Source of the DNA: Pseudomonas sp. AB6
Lineage (GTDB): Bacteria; Pseudomonadota; Gammaproteobacteria; Pseudomonadales; Pseudomonadaceae
Assembly: GCF_034314105.1 (NCBI RefSeq)
Contig: NZ_JAVIWJ010000001.1
Span: 779,501 to 843,500 of the forward strand
DNA: 64,000 bases
Direction of reading: 5' to 3'
Under the pieces are notes generated by a model. The model made no database searches and was not told the origin of the DNA. It saw only the letters and a list, made by a program, of their open reading frames with translations. Numbering within the stretch: the first letter of the stretch is position 1; each line of letters begins with the position of its first letter. This document shows, piece after piece, positions 17,973 to 27,416 of this stretch. Made by a program: the position numbers and the translations under genes.

Positions 17973-18980
17973 CTAGCGCCGTGGAAGGCGCACGATGGGG
18001 GCGATGAGTTGATGGTCGGCCGTGGCGTTCAGCTTGACCCGTTTAGGCGTCGCCGACTTGGACAACGCAGACAGGGCGACAAACCAGGCTTTGGGCATAT
18101 CAGTTGGCAAGCCGACGGGAATTCCGGCCACTTTGGGCGTTAGGTTGAACGCATGCCCCGGCTCCTCGAAGCCCGGCGCCGTGCAATTGATGCAGGCATA
18201 ACCGCCCCGGGTGCAGGAACCTTCACCGTTCCACAGGCGCGTGTTGCAATCGGCGTGGGCCTGAGTGCCAACGCAGCCGAGGTTTTCCATCATGCAGCCA
18301 ATGTCCGACGGCTTCTCGGCACTGGCCTTGTATTCGTAGAACTCGTTACGGGTGCAACCGTGATGAACCAACTGATCAGCGTAAAGCCGCGGCCGCGCGA
18401 GGATGTCCAGGTCAGACTCGACGAACAATCCCGCAGCCAAAGCCATGAGCGTGTCGGTGACCCAGCCCGGATGCGTCGGGCACCCGGCAACGTTGATCAC
18501 CGGCAAACCTCGGCGTGAGCGGAAGTCGGCGCCCAGCAAGCCACCGATTCGGTGCCCATCGTATTGCAAGCCGCAGGCATTGGTGGGGTTGTTGCCGGCA
18601 GCGGTGATTCCGCCATATGCAGCGCAGGTGCCGATGCCCAATGTGTATTCGGCGACTTCGGCCAAATCCCGGACCCAGTCGATCATTGCCCGACCGGTGC
18701 CGGCCAGCATGTGAAAACGCCCGGTGCCGTTGGGCCCGCGCAGCAGCGAGCCTTCGATGCACAACGCATCCAGACGGGTACGGCCCTGCAAGCAGTCGTT
18801 GAGGATGTCGAGCATTTCGTCGCCACTTTCCAGCGACAGCGAGGGATGCCAGAGCAGCTCAATCCCGGCATTGCGCCACATGCCAGCGAAGTCTTGGGTG
18901 TCGGCGCACAGCAATGACATCGTGCAGCCACCGCAGCCGCCCGATTGCAGCCAAAGCACGTTGAACGCTTTACCTTCCAT
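17973..18980 (-). CDS. hoxB: HoxB/HupU, regulatory hydrogenase small subunit
   Basis: 335 residues with no twin-arginine signal, so the sensor stays in the cytoplasm. The proximal cluster motif is QSGGCGGCTMS (Cys16, Cys19), the ordinary CxxC form rather than the CTCC of HoxK, and further Fe-S cysteines follow (GTCAAYGG, VAGCPTHPG, CVGTQAHADC, CINCTAPGFEEP). Its start shares one base with the hoxA stop and has a GGAGGAG site 5 nt upstream. Confidence 0.95.
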   Translation of the reverse strand: MEGKAFNVLWLQSGGCGGCTMSLLCADTQDFAGMWRNAGIELLWHPSLSLESGDEMLDILNDCLQGRTRLDALCIEGSLLRGPNGTGRFHMLAGTGRAMIDWVRDLAEVAEYTLGIGTCAAYGGITAAGNNPTNACGLQYDGHRIGGLLGADFRSRRGLPVINVAGCPTHPGWVTDTLMALAAGLFVESDLDILARPRLYADQLVHHGCTRNEFYEYKASAEKPSDIGCMMENLGCVGTQAHADCNTRLWNGEGSCTRGGYACINCTAPGFEEPGHAFNLTPKVAGIPVGLPTDMPKAWFVALSALSKSATPKRVKLNATADHQLIAPIVRLPRR

Positions 18981-20443
18981 TACGACTCCTCCAGCCCGAA
19001 GCGGCGCAGCTTCTGGCGCAATCCTACGCGGGACAGACCCAACTCACGTGCCGCGTGGGTCTTGTTCCAACGATGACGCAATAGCGACTCTTTTAGCAGT
19101 GTGGCCTCAATGGCGTCGAGTTGCTCTTGCAAGGTGCCGGTCGAACTTGAAGTGGGAAGGCTGGCGGCCAGGGCAAGCCGGGCTTGACCCTGCAGTACCC
19201 GCCAAGAGAACGAGCGAGCATTGATTTGCGCGCCGTCGGACAGAGCTGCGGCGCGGTAGATCTCGTTACGCAGTTCGCGAATGTTGCCGGGCCAGGAATA
19301 GCCAATCAGGTTGGCCATGGCATCGCTGGCAAAATTCAGCCCCGGCAGGTCGAGCTCCAGACGGGCGTCGTCAAGCAGCTTCTTGGCTATCGGCAAAACA
19401 TCAGCACTGCGTTCGCGAAGCGGCGGCAGCGCCAGACTGACGCCCGCCAGTCGGTAATAAAGATCGCTGCGAAAGCGCCCGGTGCGAACGTCTTCTTCCA
19501 GATCGCGGTGGGTCGCGGCAATCACCCGCACATCAACCCGCACCGTGCTGGATGCGCCGACGGGGCGTAGCTCGCCTTCCTGCAGAACCCGCAGCAACTT
19601 GACCTGAAACGCTGGAGAGGTGTCGCCAATTTCATCGAGCAACAGCGTGCCGCCATTGGCGCGTTGGAACAGCCCGATATGATCTTGATGAGCGCCGGTA
19701 AAGGCGCCGCGCTTGTGCCCGAAGAGCTCGGACTCCAGCAGGGTATCGGGCAACGCCGCACAGTTTTCCATGACAAACGCGTTGGCGGCGCGGGGGCTGG
19801 CATAGTGGATGCCGCGAGCCAGCAACTCTTTGCCAGTGCCTGACTCGCCCAGCAGCAGCACCGACAGGTCATAGCGGGCAACACGCGCCGCCATTTCACA
19901 AATCGCGTCCAGCGGGCCGCCAGCGGCGCGCACAATCCGTGAAAAATCGAAGGCCTCGCGAACCCGAGTAAGGGCTTCCTGGCTACGCCGCCGCAGTACT
20001 GGCGTACCGGCGCGCAGCTCAAGATCAAGTCGCTGCATGTGGTTTTGCAGCGACTGGCTTTCAACCGCGCTACGTACTGTGCTCAGCAAGTGGTCTGGCA
20101 ACCAGGGCTTCAGCAGGTACTGATAAATTCCGGCGTGGTTGATGCCGTTGATGATGTCTTCTGAATCGGTGTAGCCGGAGAGGACAATCCGCACCGCTTG
20201 CGGCCAGCGCTCTCGGGCTTCCTTGAGGAACTCAATGCCACTCATGCCCGGCATGCGCTGATCACAAAGAATCACCGACACCGAATGCTGTTCGAGCAGC
20301 TTGCGCGCTTCAAGCGCCGAGTCCGCCAGAAGTACTTCAAACTCTGGGTTCAACACCCGCGACAACGATTCTCGCGAGCGCAATTCATCGTCCACCACAA
20401 GAATTGTCGGCAGGTCGGATGGCGTGTCAGAGGCCGAAGTCAT
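18980..20443 (-). CDS. hoxA: HoxA/HupR, NtrC-family activator of hydrogenase genes
   Basis: 487 residues. Receiver domain (Asp18/Asp19, phospho-acceptor Asp61, Lys112), then a sigma54-activating AAA+ domain with Walker A GESGTGKE (199-206) and an intact GAFTGA loop (246-251) that contacts sigma54, then a C-terminal Fis-type helix-turn-helix (AARELGLSRVGLRQKLRRFGL). In R. eutropha the unphosphorylated form activates MBH promoters; HoxJ phosphorylation shuts it off. Likely target here is the hoxK operon. First gene of the hoxABCJ unit. Confidence 0.95.
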   Translation of the reverse strand: MTSASDTPSDLPTILVVDDELRSRESLSRVLNPEFEVLLADSALEARKLLEQHSVSVILCDQRMPGMSGIEFLKEARERWPQAVRIVLSGYTDSEDIINGINHAGIYQYLLKPWLPDHLLSTVRSAVESQSLQNHMQRLDLELRAGTPVLRRRSQEALTRVREAFDFSRIVRAAGGPLDAICEMAARVARYDLSVLLLGESGTGKELLARGIHYASPRAANAFVMENCAALPDTLLESELFGHKRGAFTGAHQDHIGLFQRANGGTLLLDEIGDTSPAFQVKLLRVLQEGELRPVGASSTVRVDVRVIAATHRDLEEDVRTGRFRSDLYYRLAGVSLALPPLRERSADVLPIAKKLLDDARLELDLPGLNFASDAMANLIGYSWPGNIRELRNEIYRAAALSDGAQINARSFSWRVLQGQARLALAASLPTSSSTGTLQEQLDAIEATLLKESLLRHRWNKTHAARELGLSRVGLRQKLRRFGLEES

Positions 20444-20626
20444 GGGCGGACAAAGAAGAGAATAAGAAGGTTCACGACGATGCCGCGCTGTTGCGAATGA
20501 GGGGCGATAGTAGCATGGCCGTTGCCGACGACCGGGCTGCGCCCGAAAAGAACTTCAGGTATGCAAACCAAAAAAATGGTGCGGCAGACAGTTGCTCCTA
20601 CAGAAATCTGCGAATCGCCAGAATCC

Positions 20627-20713
20627 GTGGGACCGAGTTCATTCGGGAAGAGGCCATGTCAGGCGTAAACGATGTCAATCTTTAAATCCACCCCCGAATA
20701 CATTCGGTCCCAC
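20627..20713. repeat. REP inverted pair, GTGGGACCGA family
   Basis: GTGGGACCGAGTTCATTCGGG at the left end is matched in inverted orientation by CCCGAATACATTCGGTCCCAC at the right end, 18 of 21 positions complementary. It is a different REP family from the GGAGC(C/G)AAC elements elsewhere in the window. A fragment of the same sequence (CGGTCCCAC) occurs just after dmeF. Confidence 0.8.
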
Positions 20714-20731
20714 CGGGATTGGTTGTTCCTC

Positions 20732-20758
20732 GGTAGGAGCGAACGTGTTCGCGAGGCG
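20732..20758 (+). repeat. Single REP element, GTAGGAGCGAACGTGTTCGCGAGG family
   Basis: One arm of the common Pseudomonas REP family, itself an imperfect palindrome (GCGAACGTGTTCGC). No facing partner is seen within 100 bp downstream; a short fragment (TTGCTCCTACAG at about 20,591) may be a remnant partner. Confidence 0.75.
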
Positions 20759-20856
20759 GGGTAACTGATACAACCAGATGGATTTTTCGCCAGTTCAAGT
20801 TGGCCCCCACAGGTGTATGTCTACGCAACACTCGGTCCCAAATGTCGACCAACCCC

Positions 20857-21285
20857 TCAGCCGTCGACCTCATTTCGCCCCCTAAACGGCCAATCCACCA
20901 CCGCCCCGCTAAACAACGCTACCCACACCAACACCGGCTGGAACGCCAACCTAGGGCCGTGATACCACCATCCCAGTACCATTTCGTTAATCGGCAGATG
21001 GTCAATCGCGTGTTTGATGTTCGCCGGAAACACACACACCGCGTATAGCGCCAGCATGACTCCGGCAAGTTTTCGAAAGCGTTGGGTCAATAACGCAACA
21101 GCCCCGATCAGTTCACACAAACCCGTGAAAATCACCGTGGCATGCGGGTAGGGCACCCAGTCGGGCACGATGCCGACGAAGCCGTCGGTGGCGTACAGGT
21201 GAAAGATGCCAGCGGTGAAGTAAAACACCGCGACCACCCCGCGCAGGATGCTACGAGTGCGCTCGCGTTTGCTGAGATCGGTCAC
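20857..21285 (-). CDS. DoxX-like membrane protein
   Basis: 142 residues with four predicted membrane spans (starting GVVAVFYFTAGIFHLYA, then ATVIFTGLCELIGAVALL, KLAGVMLALYAVCVFPA and PVLVWVALFSGAVVDW). The spans and the AGIFHL and GLCELIGAVALL segments match the DoxX/DoxD-like family, whose bacterial members have mixed or unknown roles. GTG start with AAGGA upstream. It lies 21 bp behind the aldehyde dehydrogenase on the same strand and is probably co-transcribed with it. No precise function can be assigned. Confidence 0.8.
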   Translation of the reverse strand: MTDLSKRERTRSILRGVVAVFYFTAGIFHLYATDGFVGIVPDWVPYPHATVIFTGLCELIGAVALLTQRFRKLAGVMLALYAVCVFPANIKHAIDHLPINEMVLGWWYHGPRLAFQPVLVWVALFSGAVVDWPFRGRNEVDG

Positions 21286-21306
21286 GGCAGGTCCTTGTTC
21301 AAATGA

Positions 21307-22932
21307 TCAGAAGATGTAATCGGTGGTCAGGAAGCTCGACTCGTGATTATGAATAATCTCGCTGAGCAGAGTCTTGTTCCCATCCTGAAACTTGGTCGCG
21401 ACTAACGTTCGAATTGAAAACACCCGCAATGCGTCATGGACCGATAACGTTCCTTCAGCAGAGTTTTTCCGGCCGTTAAACGGGAAGGTATCTGGCCCAC
21501 GTTGACATTGGGTATTGATGTTGATGCGTCCAACCTGGTTGGCGAAGGTATCTACCAGCCGCCCGATTTCAGCAGAGTCGTTGCCAAAGAGACTCAGTTG
21601 CTGGCCGAAATCCGACTCAAGTACGTAGTCGATCACGGTGTCCAGATCGCGGTAGGGAACGATGGGCACGACCGGGCCGAATTGCTCTTCGGCATAGATG
21701 CGCATCTCGGTGGTGACCGGGTACAGCACCGCTGGATAGAAGAATGAACTACGAATTTCTCCGCCCTTGGCGTTGACCACTTTCGCGCCTTTGCTGACGG
21801 CATCAGCCACCACTGAACTCAAGTAATCGGTTTTGCCTTTTTCTGGCAGCGGCGTCAGCGACACGCCGGGCTCCCAGGGCATACCGGGTTTGAGGGCCTC
21901 GAGTTTGCGGTTGAATTTCTCGATGAAGCTGTCCACCACCTCTTCGTGAACGAACAGAATCTTCAGCGCGGTGCAGCGTTGGCCGTTGAACGATAACGAG
22001 CCGGTCAGGCATTCACTGACGGCGTTGTCCAAATCAACGCTTGGCAGCACGATGCCGGGGTTCTTCGCGTCCAGGCCCAACGCCGCACGCAAACGGTGGG
22101 GTTTGGGGTGCAATTTTTTCAGGGCACTGGCGGCTTTGTTGGTGCCGATGAAGGCGAATATATCGACCTTGCCGCTGGCCATCAGCGCGCTGACGGTTTC
22201 CCGACCGCTGCCGTAGATCACGTTGATGACTCCCGCCGGGAAGCTGTCGCGGAAGGCTTCGAGCAGCGGACGAATCAGCAGCACGCCCAGTTTGGCCGGT
22301 TTGAACACCACGGTATTGCCCATGATCAGCGCCGGAATCAGCGTGGTGAAGGTTTCGTTCAATGGATAGTTATAGGGGCCCATGCACAGGGCGACGCCCA
22401 TGGGCACGCGACGGATCTGGCCGAGGGTGTCTTGTTCCAGCTCGAAACGGCTGGAGCGACGGTCCAGTTCTTTGAGCGCATTGATGGTTTCGACGATGTA
22501 ATCGCAAGTGCGGTCGAACTCTTTTTCGGAGTCTTTAAGGGTTTTGCCTATTTCCCACATCAGCAGTTTGACCACTGCCGAGCGCTGTTCGCGCATGCGC
22601 AGCAAAAACGCTTCCACGTGTTGGATGCGTTCGGCAACGCGCATCGTCGGCCAGCGTCCCTGGCCTCGATCGTAGGCGTGAACGGCGGCGTCCAGCGCGC
22701 TCAAGGCGGTGGCGGCATCCAGTAACGGCGTACTGCCGAGGATGACTTGTTCGTCACCGTGATCGGTCGTCAGGTGCACCGGGCTATGAACACGGGCCAG
22801 TGGCCCCGGCCAGATTTCCAATACACCGTTGACCAAATACTCGCGCTGTTCGATTTCACCGTCGAGACGATAAATTTCCGGGATGTCGGCAGCGGTGGGA
22901 AACAGGTTGTCGAGAACGCTCGCGGTGATCAT
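21307..22932 (-). CDS. GapN-like NADP aldehyde dehydrogenase, atypical active site
   Basis: 541 residues, aldehyde dehydrogenase superfamily, closest by memory to proteins annotated as non-phosphorylating NADP-dependent glyceraldehyde-3-phosphate dehydrogenase. Seen: MGPYNYPLNE (oxyanion Asn188), GNTVVFKPAK, and the nucleophile Cys320 in FNGQRCTALK. The general-base Glu normally 34 residues before the Cys is Gly286: the usual LELGGK motif reads LGLDAK. About 40 extra residues precede the normal ALDH N-terminus. AGGGG lies upstream of the ATG. Substrate is uncertain; the DoxX-like gene follows closely. Confidence 0.8.
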   Translation of the reverse strand: MITASVLDNLFPTAADIPEIYRLDGEIEQREYLVNGVLEIWPGPLARVHSPVHLTTDHGDEQVILGSTPLLDAATALSALDAAVHAYDRGQGRWPTMRVAERIQHVEAFLLRMREQRSAVVKLLMWEIGKTLKDSEKEFDRTCDYIVETINALKELDRRSSRFELEQDTLGQIRRVPMGVALCMGPYNYPLNETFTTLIPALIMGNTVVFKPAKLGVLLIRPLLEAFRDSFPAGVINVIYGSGRETVSALMASGKVDIFAFIGTNKAASALKKLHPKPHRLRAALGLDAKNPGIVLPSVDLDNAVSECLTGSLSFNGQRCTALKILFVHEEVVDSFIEKFNRKLEALKPGMPWEPGVSLTPLPEKGKTDYLSSVVADAVSKGAKVVNAKGGEIRSSFFYPAVLYPVTTEMRIYAEEQFGPVVPIVPYRDLDTVIDYVLESDFGQQLSLFGNDSAEIGRLVDTFANQVGRININTQCQRGPDTFPFNGRKNSAEGTLSVHDALRVFSIRTLVATKFQDGNKTLLSEIIHNHESSFLTTDYIF

Positions 22933-23096
22933 GGCTTAACCCCTAAATTGAAAACGTAACTTAAAAAATCAGTTCAATTGCGATTCACTTTCCAACGCAG
23001 CGACCTTTCTGTCCAGCACTGCCTGGCGGCGGCTGAATCAAACGTTGCCGTTTAGGACTTGCGAAACGCGGTGCATTTTGTGATTATCCGCACCCT

Positions 23097-23120
23097 GTAT
23101 AGGTAGGGGGGGTAGGGTAT
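23097..23120 (+). promoter_or_regulatory. Probable DmeR operator (G-tract with flanking GTATA/TAT)
   Basis: GTATAGGTAG-G6-TAGGGTAT: seven consecutive G flanked by AT-rich inverted ends, directly against the dmeR ATG. G/C tracts with AT-rich inverted flanks are the binding sites of CsoR/RcnR/FrmR-type regulators. It overlaps the ribosome binding region, so repression could block both transcription and translation. Confidence 0.7.
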
Positions 23121-23394
23121 GTCCCACATAGTGTCCAACAAAAACGAACTGCTGAAACGGGTGAAACGCATTGCCGGGCAGATCAACGCCGTGGAGCGCG
23201 CTCTGGAGTCCGACCAAGACTGCGCGAAGACCCTGCACTTGGTGGCGGCAACACGGGGTGCGATCAACGGCTTAATGGATGAACTCATTGAAGCCCACGC
23301 CCGTGAGCACGTGGCGAATCCAGAGTTGAGCGACGAAGAGCGCGCCATAGGCGTTGAAGAATTACTTGAAGCCATACGCCGGTATTCAAAATAG
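23119..23394 (+). CDS. dmeR: Metal-sensing CsoR/RcnR/FrmR-family repressor, probable DmeR
   Basis: 91 residues, all-helical DUF156 family. The sequence has the family core LLKRVKRIAGQINAVERALE, an early CAKTLHLVAATRGAINGLMDEL segment with Cys and His at metal-ligand positions, and a charged C-terminus. It lies 12 bp before a CDF exporter, the arrangement of dmeRF in Rhizobium, where DmeR represses dmeF until Ni or Co is bound. An N-terminal His as in RcnR (MSHIV) favours Ni/Co over formaldehyde sensing. Autoregulation is likely through the adjacent G-tract. Confidence 0.85.
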   Translation: MSHIVSNKNELLKRVKRIAGQINAVERALESDQDCAKTLHLVAATRGAINGLMDELIEAHAREHVANPELSDEERAIGVEELLEAIRRYSK

Positions 23395-23406
23395 AAGGTC
23401 TACACG

Positions 23407-24345
23407 ATGATGAGTTCACAGCTGAATCACACCCACGACCATGTTTTTTTGGGTGCGGCGCACGATGAAAATGCCCAGCGCACCCTATGGGTGGTAGCAC
23501 TAACCGTGGTGATGATGGTCGGTGAAATTACGGCAGGTTATCTGACCGGTTCAATGGCTTTGCTCGCTGATGGTTTTCATATGGCAACGCACGCCGGGGC
23601 TTTGGGCATTGCAGCGGCGGCGTATAGCTACGCCAAGCGCAATGCAGCCAGTGCCCGATACAGTTTCGGCACCGGAAAAGTGGGTGATTTGGGCGGGTTT
23701 GCGTCGGCGCTGATACTGGGCCTGGTGTCCATAGGGATTGGTTTTGAGTCAGTGCTGCGGTTGTTTGAACCGACCCAAGTGCAATTTGGCACCGCGACGT
23801 TGATCGCAATCGTTGGTCTTGCCGTGAACATCGTCAGTGCGCTGTTGCTGTCCGGTAGCCATGGTCACCACCACCATGAGCACGGGCATGATCATGGTCA
23901 TGACGCTCACGGCCACGGGGCCCACAGCCAAGACAACAACCTGCGCTCGGCCTATGTCCATGTGTTGGCGGATGCACTGACCTCCATTCTTGCCATCGCG
24001 GCCTTGCTCGCCGGTCGATATTTGGGTTGGGTCTGGCTGGATCCGGCGATGGGCGTGGTCGGCGCGTTGGTGATTGCGCGCTGGGCCTGGACGCTGATGC
24101 GTGACACCGCAGGGGTATTGCTCGACAAGACCGATGACCCTGTCGCGCAAGAAATTCGCGAGATTCTTAGCGAGACCGACGACGCGACGATTACCGATCT
24201 CCACGTATGGCGTGTCGGCCCTGAAGCACGGGCGGCGATTGTCAGCGTCCTGGGCAGTCCGGCGATCAACGCCGACATCATTCGCCAGCGATTGGCGCCG
24301 GTACACGAAGTGACGCACCTGACGGTGGAATACCGCACAGCCTAA
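23407..24345 (+). CDS. dmeF: Cation diffusion facilitator, probable Ni/Co exporter DmeF
   Basis: 312 residues, CDF family. Six membrane spans; transport-site residues in ALLADGFHMATHAG (helix II) and YVHVLADALTSILA (helix V) give the HxxxD pair; a His-rich cytosolic loop lies at residues 152-173; a C-terminal ferredoxin-like domain begins near ITDLHVWRVG. His residues also occur at the N-terminus. AGAAGG lies 8 nt upstream. Paired with dmeR; likely exports Co2+/Ni2+ (possibly Zn2+). Close to the nickel-importing hydrogenase island, so it may protect against nickel overload. Confidence 0.88.
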   Translation: MMSSQLNHTHDHVFLGAAHDENAQRTLWVVALTVVMMVGEITAGYLTGSMALLADGFHMATHAGALGIAAAAYSYAKRNAASARYSFGTGKVGDLGGFASALILGLVSIGIGFESVLRLFEPTQVQFGTATLIAIVGLAVNIVSALLLSGSHGHHHHEHGHDHGHDAHGHGAHSQDNNLRSAYVHVLADALTSILAIAALLAGRYLGWVWLDPAMGVVGALVIARWAWTLMRDTAGVLLDKTDDPVAQEIREILSETDDATITDLHVWRVGPEARAAIVSVLGSPAINADIIRQRLAPVHEVTHLTVEYRTA

Positions 24346-24359
24346 TGTCGGTCCCACCC

Positions 24360-25439
24360 TCAAATCGTCCATTGCCCGGAAACCTTGGCCAGCCGTTGGC
24401 GCATGTCGTCGATGTTGGCCGCCAATTGCAGCGACAATAAACGGTAGCCGTCCAGTGCCGAGTAAACCGGTGTGCTGGTCATGGGGTCTTTTTCCACTCC
24501 ACTGACCGGCCGCTCAAGCCGCTCTGCGTTGCCGGTTTGCAGGGCGCGAGCCATGCCGACTAATTGCATGCGAATTTGTCGGTTTTCGGCTTGCAATGAC
24601 ACTTGTAGCGAGGCTATTGCCCGTCCGTCGTCGGTGGAAGGGCGGGTGCTGGCAAGGATTTCCAGAGTGCTGATGCACATCCGCAGATTGCGCTGGATCG
24701 CATCCAGTTGGCTCACCGAGATCTTCACTTCCTTGGACACCGAAGGCATTAGCGACCGCAATTGCACCATGGCGCCGTTCAAGCGGTTCATTAGCTTCAA
24801 ATACTCATCGTTGGTGACCGATTGGCCACTGATGATCCGGGTATGCATCGCCGCGCAATCGCGTAGAGCACTGGCCAAGTTGTAGCGCCAGGAGAACACC
24901 GCATACAGTGGCAAGGCGAAGGAAAACGCCAGAGCCAGGACGATGCCGATCAGGATATCCACAGTGCGCCAAAGCCCATCGGCCACCGGATTGTCGCCAT
25001 GCCCGGCGACGATAAAAACGGTGATTGCCGACAGCAATGCCGTGTAACCACCTTTGCCAATGGCGTGGTAGGCAAAAAAGCCGCACACCACCGAAATGCC
25101 GACGTAGGTGAGGGTCGGGCTGCCAAAAAAGGCGAACTGGGCAATAAACAGCAGGCCCACCGCTGCACCGATCAGCGTGCCGTACGCGCGTTCGGCGGCT
25201 TTTTTGCCGATGTTGCCGTGGTGTTGCAGGCCGCCAATCACCACCAACATGGTGATCGAGGCCCATTCGCCATGGGGCAGGTTGATACCGGTGGTCAGCA
25301 AGATCGACGCGAGTAAGCCCAGTGACACGCGCACCGAGTGAATCAGCCGCGCGTGACGGTAACGTCGATAGGGGTCCAGCAGCGGCCGCAGCATTTTGCG
25401 TAGCAGCCCAGGTAATCGCGAAGAACGGGCGTATTTCAT
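24360..25439 (-). CDS. FUSC-family membrane protein (aromatic acid exporter-like)
   Basis: 359 residues. The N-terminal half has about six membrane spans with the FUSC/YccS-AaeB core (GEWASITMLVVIGGLQHHGNIGKKAAERAYGTLIGAAVGLL); the C-terminal half is soluble and helical. Such proteins export aromatic acids or affect the envelope, usually with HlyD-type partners, none of which is encoded here. Convergent with dmeF (14-bp gap). Substrate unknown. Confidence 0.82.
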   Translation of the reverse strand: MKYARSSRLPGLLRKMLRPLLDPYRRYRHARLIHSVRVSLGLLASILLTTGINLPHGEWASITMLVVIGGLQHHGNIGKKAAERAYGTLIGAAVGLLFIAQFAFFGSPTLTYVGISVVCGFFAYHAIGKGGYTALLSAITVFIVAGHGDNPVADGLWRTVDILIGIVLALAFSFALPLYAVFSWRYNLASALRDCAAMHTRIISGQSVTNDEYLKLMNRLNGAMVQLRSLMPSVSKEVKISVSQLDAIQRNLRMCISTLEILASTRPSTDDGRAIASLQVSLQAENRQIRMQLVGMARALQTGNAERLERPVSGVEKDPMTSTPVYSALDGYRLLSLQLAANIDDMRQRLAKVSGQWTI

Positions 25440-25479
25440 CGGTTCAATCAGACCTTATTCTAGGGTGCACGGGGTTGCA

Positions 25480-25968
25480 TCAGAGGCCGAGACTCATGCC
25501 ATTGGCGGGCAGCGGTAGCGCGGTTTTATAGCGCACCTGCTTCAGCGCAAAACTGGAGCGAATATTAGCCACGCCGGGTACTTTGGTCAGGAAGTCGAGC
25601 AGAAATCGCTCCAGCGATTGAATGGTCGGGACCAGCACCCGCAACATGTAATCTGGATCGCCGGCCATCAAATAACACTCCATCACCTCTGGCCGATCAG
25701 CGATGGCGTCCTCGAACACATGCAACGCTTCCTCGATTTGTTTTTCCAGGCTGACGTGGATAAACACATTCACATGCAGGCCCAATAACTCTGGGTCTAG
25801 GAGGGTGACTTGTTGACGGATAAGCCCCAGTTCTTCCATCGCCTTGACCCGGTTAAAACACGGAGTAGGGGATAGATTGACGGAGCGGGCGAGGTCAGCG
25901 TTGGTGACGCGGGCGTTCTCCTGAAGACTGTTGAGAATCCCTATATCGGTCCGATCCAGCTTTCTCAT
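25480..25968 (-). CDS. bkdR: BkdR, Lrp-family activator of the bkd operon
   Basis: 162 residues: N-terminal winged helix ([41 protein letters not shown]) and C-terminal RAM ligand-binding domain ([17 protein letters not shown]). Divergent from bkdA1 with 214 bp between; in P. putida BkdR binds this interval and activates bkd in response to branched-chain amino acids. Family and context agree fully. Confidence 0.94.
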   Translation of the reverse strand: MRKLDRTDIGILNSLQENARVTNADLARSVNLSPTPCFNRVKAMEELGLIRQQVTLLDPELLGLHVNVFIHVSLEKQIEEALHVFEDAIADRPEVMECYLMAGDPDYMLRVLVPTIQSLERFLLDFLTKVPGVANIRSSFALKQVRYKTALPLPANGMSLGL

Positions 25969-27415
<1,447 letters not shown>

Positions 27416-27416
27416 C

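Larger units (their letters stand above)
20444..20856. other. Gene-free stretch upstream of hoxA with REP elements
   Basis: 413 bp between hoxA (leftward) and the 3' end of the DoxX-like gene. It should contain the hoxABCJ promoter near 20,450-20,560. The rest holds two REP families (annotated separately). No credible coding frame; the minus-strand frame at 20,682-20,873 consists largely of REP sequence. Confidence 0.6.

Noticed and set aside
20682..20873. 63-codon minus-strand frame upstream of hoxA
   Set aside because: Mostly made of REP sequence and overlapping the DoxX-like gene end; not protein-like.
23119..23394. The DUF156 repressor as FrmR (formaldehyde sensor)
   Set aside because: No frmA or frmB neighbour; the adjacent CDF exporter makes the metal-sensing dmeR assignment more likely.
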